The notes beneath the pieces were generated by a model. That model saw only the letters and a list, made by a program, of their open reading frames with translations. It ran no database searches and was not told the DNA's origin. This document shows, piece by piece, positions 32,275-44,009 of a stretch of 64,000 nt of DNA. The position numbers and the translations under genes were made by a program. Every line of letters begins with the position of its first letter. Position 1 is the first letter of the stretch. Source of the stretch: Marasmius tenuissimus (taxonomy: Eukaryota > Basidiomycota > Agaricomycetes > Agaricales > Marasmiaceae); NCBI GenBank assembly GCA_029532415.1, contig JAQOTA010000060.1:1922001-1986000 (forward strand), written 5' to 3'.

Positions 32275-33549
32275 CTATGTATTATGCAAACCAACGCAGA
32301 TGTTCACCCATCCATCTGCGCCCGCGAGACATGCTCCAAGCCAGGCCATTTCAGATTCGTGTGGTGCTATTATGCCTTGTACCAGAGCATAAGCTAGCTG
32401 GGGGATGGTGGGCGGGCGTGGGTTCGGGTTTGAACGCGAGGGTGGAGGAGCAGGAGGCTGAGTAGGGAAGAGCAATGGTAGATGGCTAGTAAGATAGTGC
32501 GAAAGGGTATGAGGGATGCCTGGGTTAACACAAGTATGGTAAGAACACGGTAGGGCGAGAAGGTTGATGTGCCTTACCATCTTCGAGCAGAGGAGGCACT
32601 AATTCTTGGATGACCGGTCCATCCGGAAGGTATATTCGTACCGGTACACTTCGAACATTGTATCCACCATCTCGATCAGAGGGACCACCAGGATCTGCCG
32701 ATGGAGGACGCGTGTGCATTGATGCTGAGGATGGAGGCGGTCCCGTATGACTGGGTGTGGTCATTGGTGTCACTTTGGACGCGACTCGCCAGTACTCGTC
32801 AAAGTTGTCTGTTTGGGGAATCAGATAGTGGTAGTCATCGATCAGCTCGTGAACTCACGTTCTTTAATGCCCTCCCACATTCCATCCTGATCCTGTTGTC
32901 TGAGGCCGGTCATCCGTTTGGTGTTGCCCCATCTGATGAAATCAGCCTCTTTGAGCTGGCCCATGAACGCTTGTTTGCATGCTTCTGGACTCGGAGAAAG
33001 CAGAAGCTTATCGTTGGGTGGTGATGCAAGGTGAAGCGTTAAACGCAAGGGTGTCGCTGTAGATGCAGCGCGGGACGAGGAAGGCTTGAGGGACGTGGAG
33101 ATGATATGATTGTCGTATATGAGACCGATGGGCCAATGCCTGAGAGTTTTTAGAATACGAAAGTCGTGTAAAAAGAACAGTATAGAGGCTCACCATCGAA
33201 CCAGTCTTCCCTCTGCGGTTTCAAACCACCACTCATCATCTTTGAGGTCCTTAACGGCGGTCTCGTCGAAAACCAAATCCATGAAGAACCTTCGTATCTC
33301 TGGCATCAGCAGAGGCATGTATGTAACCCTTGCAGCTTGCAAAAAGTAACATTCGAGTCCACGATCAGAATTTGCAGGCAATTCCTTTGGATCTACGCGG
33401 ATTTCGAGGGGTACAGTTCCATCCCATATCAGGCGACGAAACAATGTCGTATGATAGTCCGTAGCCCTGCTCGAGAAGTTTGGTGCAGCAGGAGGATGGT
33501 GGCGAGTGGTACCATATGTTGACATTGCCTTGGTGGTCTGACCTGACAA
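32275..33549 (-). CDS. ATG5: Autophagy protein ATG5
   Basis: Substrate of Atg12 conjugation; the Atg12-Atg5-Atg16 complex promotes Atg8 lipidation at the phagophore. Exons join in phase: TTLFRRLIWDGTVPLEIRVD, PKELPANSDRGLECYFLQAA, PLLMPEIRRFFMDLVFDETA, EEWWFETAEGRLVRWHWPIG-like block (here DDEWWFETAEG), TLHLASPPNDKLLLSPS, ACKQAFMGQLKEADFIRWGN (the Lys in LKEAD aligns with the Atg12 acceptor of family members), and the C-terminal LAYALVQGIIAPHESEMAWL, GACLAGADGWVNICVGL. Stop at 32275. The start is either 33549 (MSGQTTKAM) or 33525 (MSTYGTTRHH); both precede a disordered leader. Confidence 0.95.
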
Positions 33550-33909
33550 GGCCTGACTGAGTCTTCGACAGCCTCGAGACGTCGAGCGCTGGTTTTGAAC
33601 TTAGGCGCCCAGGAGAGCGATTCGACCCTAAATATGGCAAGTGCTGGGCTTACCCAAACGTTGGCCTTTCTCTCCCATCTGCCGCGAGTACCTTGCGTAG
33701 AATTTCTACTGGCATGACACCTCTTATCCAATGAGTCTTGACCGAACCATCGAAGTCTCCCTCGGGGCTAGATCCGGATTTGGGGAGAACATCAATTTTC
33801 CAAGCCGTTACTGTATTCAGCTCGCCCATTAGGTCCCCATTCTCCGGGTCCAAGTGACCTCAGTCCCCATGCTTTGTTTTGAGTTTTCGTCTCACGATGC
33901 GGGTTAACA
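33550..33909. other. Divergent promoter region ATG5 / acetoacetyl-CoA synthetase
   Basis: 360 bases between start codons. A minus-strand open frame (33650-33853) with protein-like composition occupies part of it (see findings), so a short upstream exon or small gene cannot be ruled out. Confidence 0.4.
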
Positions 33910-36760
33910 ATGGACCACAATGTTATCTGGAAGCCTACCGAACCCTCTCACACAGCCGTAGAGTCCTTTCGACGAGCAGTGAACAGGAAACGCGGTTTAG
34001 CTCTGAGTAAAACTGTTTCTGGTTCTCCGTTTGTCTTCTCTCACCGGTCATTCCGCAGGAAACTACCAGGACTTGCATAATTACTCGGTAACGCAGGACT
34101 CATTCTGGCTCGATCTTTGGCAAGAACTCGGGATAGTCTACTCTCAACCACCGCGAGAGGTCCGACGATCACTCATTCTCGTGACATTCACTCACAAATG
34201 AGAACGAATTAGATCACAGAACCAGGTCGCTCGCCTCACCAATTGGTTTGGTTTCCTGATGCAGCTCTCAACTATGCTGAAAATCTTCTCTTTCGACGCG
34301 ACGACGGGACTGCGTGTACCTCGCTGTGCGAGCTTCGACCAGGTGTCGCGACAGACTATAGCTTTAAGCAGTTAAGATCCATGGTGCAAGCCGCTGCCGC
34401 CAGCATGCGGGCTAACGGTCTGACGCAGGGTGACAGAGTCGCAGGTATGTAGCTGTAAGCTCTCTGTATCTTCCTCAAAGCTCAAGTTCGGCGATCTGCG
34501 ACTTCTCACTAGCCGTGATTACAAACTCCATCGAAGCTGTGGTCTTGTTCTTGGCGGCAGCTAGCATTGGCGCGATATATACGAGCACTGCGCCAGATAT
34601 GGGTCCAAAGGTATGCAGGCCTATCTCCAGCGGTCTCTGATCCTGAGCGCTATTCTCTGGCTTAGGGCATCCTGGATCGTTATGAGCAAGTCGAACCCAA
34701 GCTCATGTTCATGGAGACCGAAGTCTTTTATGCGGGCAAGGCTATTGTCTTGACCGAAAAATGCTCGGAAGTGATTACATCGCTGGCAAAGCGAGGGCTC
34801 AAAGCGACCATCTTGCTACCCAGCAGGGTCAATGGACGGGACCATGAACTGAAGAATTTCAAGGGCATTGTAAACGTGTATGACCTTTCTGAGAGCATAC
34901 AACGATTGGGTAACTAACTTCGGAAGAAATAGGTCTAGCTACTCCAAGTTTTTGGCCTCGGGTGATAATCGGGCACTTACTTTCGAACAACTCCCATTCA
35001 ACCATCCTCTAATCATTCTTTACTCCTCGGGTATACCGTGCGCTTCCTTCGGTATCTTTTCAAGTTCTAATACCCATCGCAGGAACCACCGGCACGCCCA
35101 AGTGCATCGTACACTCTGCGGGCGTGAGCAACAATCGTACCTCGACCGCACTCGCACACTCATGATTGGTTGTTATAAGGGACTTTTACTTCAACACAAG
35201 AAGGAGCTGACTTATGGATACGGCTTGAATCCCTTGGGAACATACTTTGTCTACACAACGGTACGTCGGGTTTGAAGGGGTGTTCTTGCTCTGATTTTAG
35301 CTCTCAACAGACTGGCTGGATGATGTGGATGCTTCTTCTGGGCACTCTGTCTTTGGGGGCACGAGCGTTGCTGTATGACGGGTCTCCGTCTCACCCCGAC
35401 ATTCGTTCTTTCCTCAAGATGATAAATGACCAAGGGTACGCAGCACAGATCTAACCTTCTCGAGAAGTTGAGATACGAACCCTCTCCCAAGAGTGACTAT
35501 TGGGGGTCTAAGCCCCCGTTTCTTATCGGAAATGCGAGGACAGGGCATTCTTCCGCGTGAGTTGTTGAATCCTCTGACTTCAAAGAAACCTAATCTCAAT
35601 ACCCTTCGCTCCAGGGGATGTCGCCTCGTTTGAGTCCTTGCAAAGCGTTGCGATTGGCGGATCAATCCTCACGCCGCAAATTCATGAATGGGCCCAGAAA
35701 GCGTTCGGTCCGTCGACCAGGGTATTCATTGGGATGGGAGGAACAGACATCTGCTCAGCGTGTAAGTTGCCATGCTGGCTGTACCTCCACGACCTCTGAT
35801 TCGATGATCCTGTCAGTTCTCATCAGTACACCGAGTCTCTCGACATGTGCAGGAGGTGCGTGCCGGCTTTGTGGCGAACAATTGACTCCTCACATATGAG
35901 CAGAGTTATCTTGCAAGAGCCTGGGGATCAAGGTGGAAGTCTTCGATGAAGATGGTCGAAACATTGAGCAGACCGGTCAGGCTGGTGAGCTTGTGGTAAC
36001 GAAAGGACATCCGACGGTCCCACTCTTCCTATGGGGCGATGACTCCGGCGAAAAGTTTCGGAAAACCTATTTCGACATGTATCCCGGTATGACCTTATGG
36101 GCCGTCTCTAATACCGTGCTTTCCTGACATTTTCGAAGGCATCTGGAGACAGGGAGACTTCATTATCGTGAATCCACAGACAGGAGGCATACAGGTCCTT
36201 GGGCGCAGGTGAGGGGCCCGTTTTTCCTACATCACGGTGGGCATGGATGACCGATATCTCACTACAGTGATGGAGTTCTCAACCCGAAAGGTATCAGGTT
36301 CGGTAGTGGGGAGATATATTCTATCTTAGAGCAACTGGCCGGCATCGCTGAGAAGACCGAGGATTTCATCTGTGTAGGACAACGCAGACCGCAAGACACT
36401 GACGAACGGGTCATTCTCTTCACAAAGATGAGGCCCGGGTACTCCTTGACTCGGGCGCTCACGTTGCAGATTAGGGATGCAATAAGGACACAGCTTAGTG
36501 CGAGGCACGTACCCGAATTTATCATTGAGGTTGAGGATATTCCAGTAAGTCACCACGCTTCCCTTGTATGTCGTTCGCTGAGAAAAGGTCTCTTCTTTTA
36601 GTACACCACGAATGGCAAGAAGATTGAAGTCGCCGTAAAAAAGATCATCTCAGGAGCGAAAGTGCAACCTAGTGCTGCCGTCGCGAACCCAGAAGCGTTG
36701 CAGAGGTACTACAAGTATTATCATGATGAGGAGATGGTCTCTAGTCGGTCAAAGCTATAG
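33910..36760 (+). CDS. Acetoacetyl-CoA synthetase
   Basis: AMP-forming ligase activating acetoacetate (ANL family, acetoacetate-CoA ligase type). The ATG at 33910 gives MDHNVIWKPTEPSHTAVESF. Exons join to WLDLWQELGIVYS, VWFPDAALNYAENLLFRRD, QGDRVAAVITNSIEAVVLFL, IYTSTAPDMGPKGILDRYEQ, then LIILYSSGTTGTPKCIVHSA (P-loop-like A3 motif, split by an intron), LNPLGTYFVYTTTGWMMWML, and GMGGTDICSA. C-terminal blocks are FIIVNPQTGGIQVLGRSDGV, LNPKGIRFGSGEIYSIL, and YTTNGKKIEVAVKKIISG (catalytic Lys region). The frame is intact. It is divergent from ATG5. No catabolic neighbour is present, so the role in ketone, leucine or lipid metabolism is inferred from family. Confidence 0.95.
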
Positions 36761-37883
36761 AGCCCGAATACGCTGAGGATATGTATTCTCTTTCAACTCA
36801 GTTTCAAGCGCGATATCATTTCATGAGCGTCGTGATACTAAGAGGCCTGTGCGCAGCGCTCTTGCCGAGTTGACGTCAGTCAAAGCAAAAAACCACGGCG
36901 AGATGGTAAAAGGCATCTTCCGGCAAATTCCGCGCGAGGCTCGATCATCAGCCGGGCGGGAGAAGGCAAAAGATTCAAGACGTTTAACTCTTCGAGACTG
37001 AGATCTGTCCAGTGTCGCAACGTCGGGAACCACTATAGACTCCATTACCTGGCTTGAGTAGTGCGGGCCACTGGGCTTAATGTCGGAGTCTTACTACTGG
37101 TTATACGTGGGGCCTACCATCCTGCTTTGATGGCTACTAGCAGTACTGACGAATATCGTTCCACAGATTCCGATCGCTCCTCTTCAAGGTAGGGCGACAG
37201 GTGTGGCGACGAAGGAGTTTTGGCACAGGGAAGTCAATCGATCCTGGGGCGGTGAGTCAATGCGATACAGGCAATTTTTTCACGGTGATGTGCAGGCCCA
37301 CTCCGAGCAGGCCATTGACACGCACTCAAAGTACAACCGGCATCCCGAAGACCAATATCACATTCAGTACAGCATGGCCACGTACGACTGGCCGCGGCCA
37401 ATGGAGATTGAACGTTGCACACTGCCCATCGATATACAAAGCCCCTCCTTACTGCATTGAACTTTAAAGGCTCACCGACGAAGACATCAATCGGGCGAAG
37501 GTTTATGCCTATGCTCGGATAACGGGGGCAAGAGGGAGTATCCTGGTCAAACGTTTTAGATGCCAGAGTGCTTTGCTACTATCCCCAAGCCTCACCACCA
37601 CTTGCTCACTACATTCTAATTCGCGGCCACCCGCGACCTGGCAGGGAGACTCAAGGTGCCAGTTGTCATTGATGTGTTTCTATGTCTGCTCAACAAGGGG
37701 ATAGGGAGTCCGGCTGACATGGGCATACATGAGGCCTGTCTGGATTGGAGGTGACCCGGGAGTTGACGGCCCCACTAGTCTACGCCCCGGTCTATGTGGC
37801 GTCGATACAAAAAGCCCCCCGCCTTCTGTCGACTCAACAACAATCCCATGGTCAGAGAAGAATTACCCCTTGATCCTCTCATC
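36761..37883. other. Intergenic region with possible small gene or remnant (37130-37560)
   Basis: An ATG at 37130 opens a frame MATSSTDEYRSTDSDRSSS followed by a GTAGGG donor, and later two frames run HREVNRSWGGESM..., then QAIDTHSKYNRHPEDQYHIQ and YSMATYDWPRPMEIE, and further LTDEDINRAKVYAYARITGA in another frame. The composition looks coding, but phases do not fit a single model. It could be a small gene with misplaced introns or a decayed one. The remaining sequence shows nothing recognisable. Confidence 0.35.
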
Positions 37884-39059
37884 ATGTCGCAGCGGTGTCG
37901 TCTGTGCTATGTCGTCGTGGGCTCGTTAGCAGTAAGTCCGTCTTGTCGCTAAGCAAGCGTCGATATCTCAGTCATGCTCAGGTTGTTCTTTGGGACATTA
38001 TGATCCACTTGCGAGTCGACTTTGGACTATTCCGTAAAAGCGGGGTGCGTTTGCCTCAGGTACTATACATACTATCGAGGTGAGAAACTAAAAGGTAGAT
38101 CAAAATGCATAGGACTAATGTTGCTTCGGCTGTAGGGCCACCACACTCGCCTTTCTGCTGTGCGAGACAGTACTGCTAAGTTGGTGACTCCATTTACCGT
38201 ACTGTTCTTGCTATCTCATTTTCCTCAAGCTGCTCAGATTGGCTCGTATTGTGGTGCCCTGGAAACTGTTGTCACGTCTTTGGCATCTCTTCACTACACC
38301 TCAACGGGTCTGTTGCATCTGTTACGGGTCCGAGCCGTTTACCTGGATCGTCCTTGGGTGCTTCGATTCTTTTTTCTTACCTGGGTGATATCCTCGGGGA
38401 CCTCGATCACTATCGGCCCCTTCCTCCTTGATGGAGCCACCACTGCTGGGAATTCCTGCATGCACACTCATTTGAACGCCAGGCTCCAACAGATATCGTT
38501 TGCAATCAATACCATCCAAGGCACATGCATTGTGCTCGCGACGAGCAGTGCCTTCGTCCTTTTCCCTGCGGACTTCCCCTTCGTCAAGAAAATTGGGTTC
38601 ATCCAGAGAGTGAAGGCCTCAATTACAGCGAAGGGTCTCCCAACATTCTCAAAGTCTCTTCTCCGGCATAGCCAAGGGTATTATCTGTGAGTGGCCGCCC
38701 CATTCCTCGAGTATGGTGACTGATTGTCTACTAGTCTCCTCTTGTGCACCAACCTCCTCACGGCAATCGGAATCAGCATCCAAGTCATTCCACTTGCGTA
38801 TCGCATCGGGATGTTGGTTGCTACTCATTCTGTTCTTCATTGCGCGGCGTGCTCTATTTTTCGGAATCTTGGAAAGGCAAGATACGTCACTCAAGAGCCC
38901 ATTGACGACCTCCCATTATCATTCCGTAGGGGCTCTATTTCAACTTGCTCTCCCCAACGTGGAGTAAGCTCAACGTCGCAGGATGGCTCATCCGGTGTAC
39001 AGTACGATGTACCAAAGGAAGATGATACAAAACGACGCCCGTGTCGGGAGATAGAATAA
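37884..39059 (+). CDS. Multi-pass membrane protein of basidiomycete family
   Basis: Unknown function. Exons from an ATG at 37884 (MSQRCRLCYVVVGSLA) join to VVLWDIMIHLRVDFGLF, RLPQVLYILSRATTLAFLLC, then GALETVVTSLASLHYTSTGL, RVRAVYLDRPWVLRFFF, IQGTCIVLATSSAFVLF, LLLCTNLLTAIGISIQVIPL and a Cys-containing last helix, about seven hydrophobic segments in all. The WD-I-I-x-L-x-x-D-(Y/F)...LP.V.Y..SR...RVRA pattern recurs in a large set of uncharacterised Agaricomycete membrane proteins. The hydrophilic tail (SSTSQDGSSG...DDTKRRPC) is cytosolic by the usual topology rule. The upstream start is the least certain part. Confidence 0.7.
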
Positions 39060-39768
39060 CATCATGGTCTATTTCACCAAGAACACAAAACGATTCTTAC
39101 AAACAGTTGATACGTTATCAGTAGAAGTATAATTGCCGCTAAACTACGATACACAGATTTTTTTCCGCTTCGATCCATACACGCCCTTGTCAAAACTTAT
39201 CTGAGTGTGCCGCTGAATCCTTGATGATCAAGTGGTGGGGGATTAAGGAGCGGGAATATTCGCCATGGCTTCAAACCCCAGAAATGCAGTCCTCGAAGCT
39301 ACCATATATTCGCTTTAGCCGATGTCTGTTGTGCCGTGTGAGGAGTTACTTGCCCTTCATATCATATCAGTCGTTTTCCAGCAGGGTCATATACTCAGCC
39401 ATTTGGCTGGGCAGTTTACTACGAACAATCGTTGGGGAAGCTGTAAGGAGCATTCTGGGGTATTGATAGCTTCAAGGACGATCTTCCTTCGTATCTGAGG
39501 AAATTGGAAACAATCGTTCCTGCCATTTCTACAGGATGCTAAGCTGCTGAGGACGAGCTACACATCCTGGCATGTGTGGAGAATGTCCCCGTCAATCGAG
39601 ATGACCGAATGGTAAGGGTATCCTGGGAATATTTCGCGTCGCGCCAACGTCCTCCTGGTAGCGATCACGTGTCATACCGCGTGTTGCGTTGTTTATTTAT
39701 GCGTGACGTGCAGCCTACCTCTTACCGGCAACCATCAACATCTACTCTTTTTTCTTGTTTATTCTGCC
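39060..39768. other. Intergenic region upstream of DBF4
   Basis: About 0.7 kb with only short frames and no domain. The proximal part has CGCGTTGCG and TGCGTGACGTG near 39678-39710. Confidence 0.4.
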
Positions 39769-41675
39769 ATGGCCACTGCTGAGCGGTCTTCTCTTTCTTC
39801 AAGGGCTCTTCCTCGCGTACCAATGTCGCCCTTGAAGCCATCAAGAGTGCCGTCTGGAACGAAACGTCCGCGATCCCCAGGTTTGGGTGCGGAGGAACAA
39901 AGCAGTCGCACGACATCGAAACGCGCTCGACCTACCGCGGCGACACCCACATCACAGAAAAATAAATCTCGCGAAAAGAAGGATCAGCAGGAGGCGGAAT
40001 TTCGACGCAAGTACAAGGAAGCATGGCCAAGCTGGTCATTTCACTTCGACATGACGGATATAACGGATGAGGCACTTGTAGCCAAACTGAAGAGGAGGAT
40101 CCTGGAGCTCGAGGGTGTATGCATTACCTCGCATCTTCTGGAAAGTCATATCTAATTTCATATCCGTTTCCATCAGACAATCGAGGATTTCTTTTCGAAA
40201 GAACATGTTACACATTTCATATGTTCTGACGTTGACCGTCCTACGAAACCGACCGCAGAAGAGATAATCGAGAAGGAGAACCGTGGCGCTCTTCGCAAGA
40301 GTCCCTCCAAACAGGGCTTCACGGCACCACCCGAGTACGTGCGATAGTATCCATGGTGAGACCGCACTCATGTACAGCAACATAGGTTGCCAGACGGTAC
40401 TTCATCTTTAGCCAAGGCCAGAGATTATATGAAGAACGGACACATGAAGATCTGGAGTGTCAAGAAACTCGATAGTGTCGTTTCCCGTTGTCTTGAGCAG
40501 CCCCTTCTTCTGTCTACCAAGCCGCCTTCCACGAACAACTCAAGCAAACAGAATACCAACCAGCCTCGATCCCTCACCCGCTTACTCCAGACAGAGAGAC
40601 TCAATGGCGCATCAGAACGGGATCCCACGCAGAGGCGTTCTGACTTTCGTTACTTCCAGAAGGGTACCTGTTTCGTACTGGTTGAGGACGTGCAGGAAAA
40701 GTTGGCTACAATTGCTGCTCAGGAGTACATGGTACCGAAGCGCAGCTCTGCGAAGGCACCTTGGCCGATTCTGTATTGCCACCCCAAGTCTAGAGGTCCG
40801 TTTGTTCCGTTCGACGATCGGGAAAAGAGGAGATGGGAAAGAAACCAGGTGGCAGAGAAGGAGTGCCGTCGCGAGCAGGAAGCGTATCGCAAGAAGAAGA
40901 TGAAGCAGTTTGAAGAGGTTGTTAAGATGAAGGAGGCTCAGAAAGAGCTGAGGAGAACGGGGGACCTTAGACGCTCAGTCTCGATGAACAATCTTCGTCG
41001 CCAAGGTCCTATGGAGGATTACGACGTGTTCGATGACGGTGATCGAGATTCTGTCTATGAATCTGCCAATGCCTCTGGCTATCTGGCTTCTGGCCCGGGC
41101 GGATATATGGCCGCGTCCGGCAATAGCGTTCACATTACCTCCACCACGGGGAATACCTCAACTACTTCTGGAAATACTCTCAGGAGGACCAAGCTTCCAG
41201 CAAATCTCCAGCTGGTTGCAAACCGGGAAGTTGTTACTTCGCGGAAAGTCGCAAGGCCTATCGGCGACCAGGACGAACAGGAAATGGGACCACCCGTAAT
41301 TCCTGGAAGGCAGACTCTGCGGAAGAGCAAGAGCACCAATACGATAAAACTTGCAAAGCGAGAGGAGGGGTCCAAGCCTGGCTACTGCGAAAGCTGCCGA
41401 CAAAAGTTCGAGGACTTCAAACAGGTGCGCCCTTTTATGACCTCAGTTTTTGCATCGGACTAACCTTCAATCAGCATGTCGTCTCCCACAAGCACCGAAA
41501 GTTTGCTGCTGACGACGCAAATTTCTCTCAGCTGGATTGCGTCCTCTCTCGAGTGAAGCGTAAGACTGTTGTGGAGGTCAGACGCGAACGAACTAAGCCT
41601 ACCATGTTGTTCGACGACGATTATGATCAGGGGGTATCGGACGAGGACATGTACGATGTTCAAAACGAACTTTGA
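39769..41675 (+). CDS. DBF4-type regulatory subunit of Cdc7 kinase
   Basis: Activator of Cdc7 for replication origin firing, nuclear. Start 39769 (MATAERSSLSSRALPRVP). A Pro/Ser/Arg leader with KRPRSP precedes AEFRRKYKEAWPSWSFHFD, IEDFFSKEHVTHFICSD (BRCT-like N motif), then RDYMKNGHMKIWSVKKLDSV. Motif M is YFQKGTCFVLVEDVQEKLAT then PWPILYCHPKSRGPFVPFDD (the DBF4 M region, with GPFVPFD). The C-terminal DBF4-type zinc finger is GYCESCRQKFEDFKQ then HVVSHKHRKFA (CX2C...H...H), followed by an acidic end. Exon ends at 40116 and 40334 and an intron at about 41424 join in phase. A low-complexity Ser/Thr segment lies before the finger. Confidence 0.93.
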
Positions 41676-42363
41676 AGCATTGTAGCAGTATGAATTGCAT
41701 CTTTTTCTCTTCTTCTTGTATTATTTGTACTCTCACACGTTAGTCCTCATATGTAGCACAGTCACTTCTCGTCACAACACGTAGCTTTGATTCATATATA
41801 CCCAACTGATCGCCCGACGGCGAGCTCGAGCAAATTGAAGGATTCGTTGTCCTGCATGTACTGAGTCCCACCGGTCCAATTTACCTGCACTCATAGTTTA
41901 CAGTGCATTGGCGGTCTTTCACTGTGAATGAGGGCATGCTGGCAGCTGCAGGTAGCGATCCCGAATATGAGTGGTGTGCAATGTGCATATAACCAAGAAA
42001 GTGAGCTCGTTTGACCATGAGCGAGTGAACGACGGATGGCCTGGCATAATACTGGCGTTTGATTGGCGAAATTGGCATCGGCAAGGCCCTGCAAGGCCCG
42101 AAAAAAGCCTAGAACAATTTTGTGCTAGGCGCCAGGGTGCCACTTGGGCGCTTAACTGCTGGCGAGTGTCATGTGGCAAAGCTGCGTGACTGTGACGAGG
42201 CGATACTTTATTTAGTAAGAGTCAAGTAGGTTCAACTTGCAAGAGGATTCGTCGTTGTTGGGACGAGTTTTGACCTTTTCCCAATCCTCCACCTCCCTCC
42301 CCTTCTTTCTCGCTAAAAATCTACCCTCAAACCTATACTTGGCTTACATTTTCAGTCTCAGAA
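41676..42363. other. Intergenic region, no gene recognised
   Basis: 0.69 kb between DBF4 and the Zn2Cys6 gene. No domain-bearing frame, tRNA or repeat was seen. Confidence 0.4.
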
Positions 42364-44009
42364 TGTCTGCCAGCTCAGAATCGTCCTCCGACCCAGGTGC
42401 CACCACTATGAGTGAGCCTCTGTTCCGTTTTCTAGGAGCAAAATGTTAACAAGAGATAATTCTGTGCAAAAAAGTTGCTGATGGTGCTAATACCGAGAAC
42501 CCTGATGACTCGCAGCTCACTATACGTATTCCTAACCCGAAAATCTACATGGCACGACAATCGCTATGGATCGGCCACAGAGGCAAATTGAGGTAGGTCA
42601 TTCCACCTCTCCTTTATTCCTTGTTTTCAGACATTCTATCTGAAGGTGCGACTCCTGCCGAGCTCAAAACTTGAAGGTAAAAAAAATATCGATGCCTTTC
42701 GTGTCATTTTGATTGTCATTGACTACGATCGCTATCCACCAGTGCGATAGAGTACTGCCTGTCTGCAACCACTGTGCTTGGACGCCAGACAAAGAGTGTA
42801 AATACACACCCGTACCGACTCCTTCACATCGGGGAGTTCCAAGATGCCTATCTTGTCAACAAAATAACTTGAAGGTATGGTACAGGGATTTATTGGTCAG
42901 ATACCCTGATCTTTATGGTCTTCTTCCAGTGCGACAGAGACCTACCCGTTTGCAATCAGTGCAAACTGAGGGGCAATGACCCTCCCTGCGAATACGCTTC
43001 CAAAAGGCGGAAGGTCACTGTACTTGCCGATGGAAGTATGCGCGCTAACCCGGCTGACCTCAAGAACGAGGAGAAGGAACCCACGTTATCACGTATGGGT
43101 CCCATAGCTGGCCCATCATCGTTAACGTCTCAGCCTCCGCCCGTCGCCGGGTCGTCGAGGGTCCTGGATAGCAAATCTGGGGCTTCAGTCTCCAATGCGA
43201 TTCCCAGTCATTTGTCGCACCGCCACGCTGCTAACAACGATATGGTTATATCCAGCTACAGTAACAGCGAACGGAAGGCGATGACGATCAATGCCCCGTC
43301 TACCAAGCTACAGCCTTGGTTCCATCTCTCCTTCGTCTCTCTGCCAACGACGATTCGTGATAGAATCTCGACCTTGGATGTGTCCGACATGCCGGAACGG
43401 GGCGCCTTCGAGCGCAAACTTTCCGAATTCCTTGCGACCCTGGTGCCACAACTAGCAGAGACCGCCTGTCTTTCCACCTCTATTTACGCAGCCATCAACC
43501 GCTCACTTCTGAGTGGCGAGGCCCATGGTCTCTCTCCCCGGATGCTCATATGGGTCAATTGCCATCGATTGCTACCTGGCTCGACTCAAAAATACCTCCT
43601 CGTGAAACCACGAGATATCGAGAGCCCACCTGGACCAGTGGAAGAAGCCCAACTTCTGCAGGAGTATCAGTCTCGCATCGACCGGGACCTGACGGAAATA
43701 ACATCCGGACAGAATAACCACGTATTCGACCGTCTAATTGTCCGCGAACAATTTTACGATGTTCTGGCTTACGCACATCGTGACCACGCCCCGTCGTTTG
43801 AAATGGTTGACGAGATTGGGCAGCTCGCTATCGTCAGTATTTTCTTGCCTGATTTTCTTGGAGAACCGTATCTGATCCTGCTCCTTCATCTACAGACTGG
43901 TGTGAGCTGGCCGATGACCGACATATTTGTGGGGCTATGTCCCCGTTGCTCCTCGCGGAAGAGGAGTCGAAGTGACAACTCAGCGAACAGCAACGGTGTT
44001 GCACGTTGA
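42364..44009 (+). CDS. Double Zn(II)2Cys6 protein with integrase-like HHCC C-terminus
   Basis: Likely DNA-binding. The ATG at 42364 (MSASSESSSDPGATT) leads to a first finger CDSCRAQNLK|CDRVLPVCNHC and DKEC (42647-42800), and after a short linker a second finger CLSCQQNNLK|CDRDLPVCNQC and PPC (42850-42990). Both follow the C-X2-C-X6-C-X6-C-X2-C-X7/8-C plan, and both are cut by an intron at exactly the same codon (after NLK). A basic SKRRKV follows. The last third has REQFYDVLAYAHRDHAP and, across an intron (43833-43897), TGVSWPMTDIFVGLCPRC, which resembles the HHCC zinc module of retrotransposon integrases. Basic end SSRKRSRS. No fungal_trans middle homology region was recognised. Confidence 0.82.
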
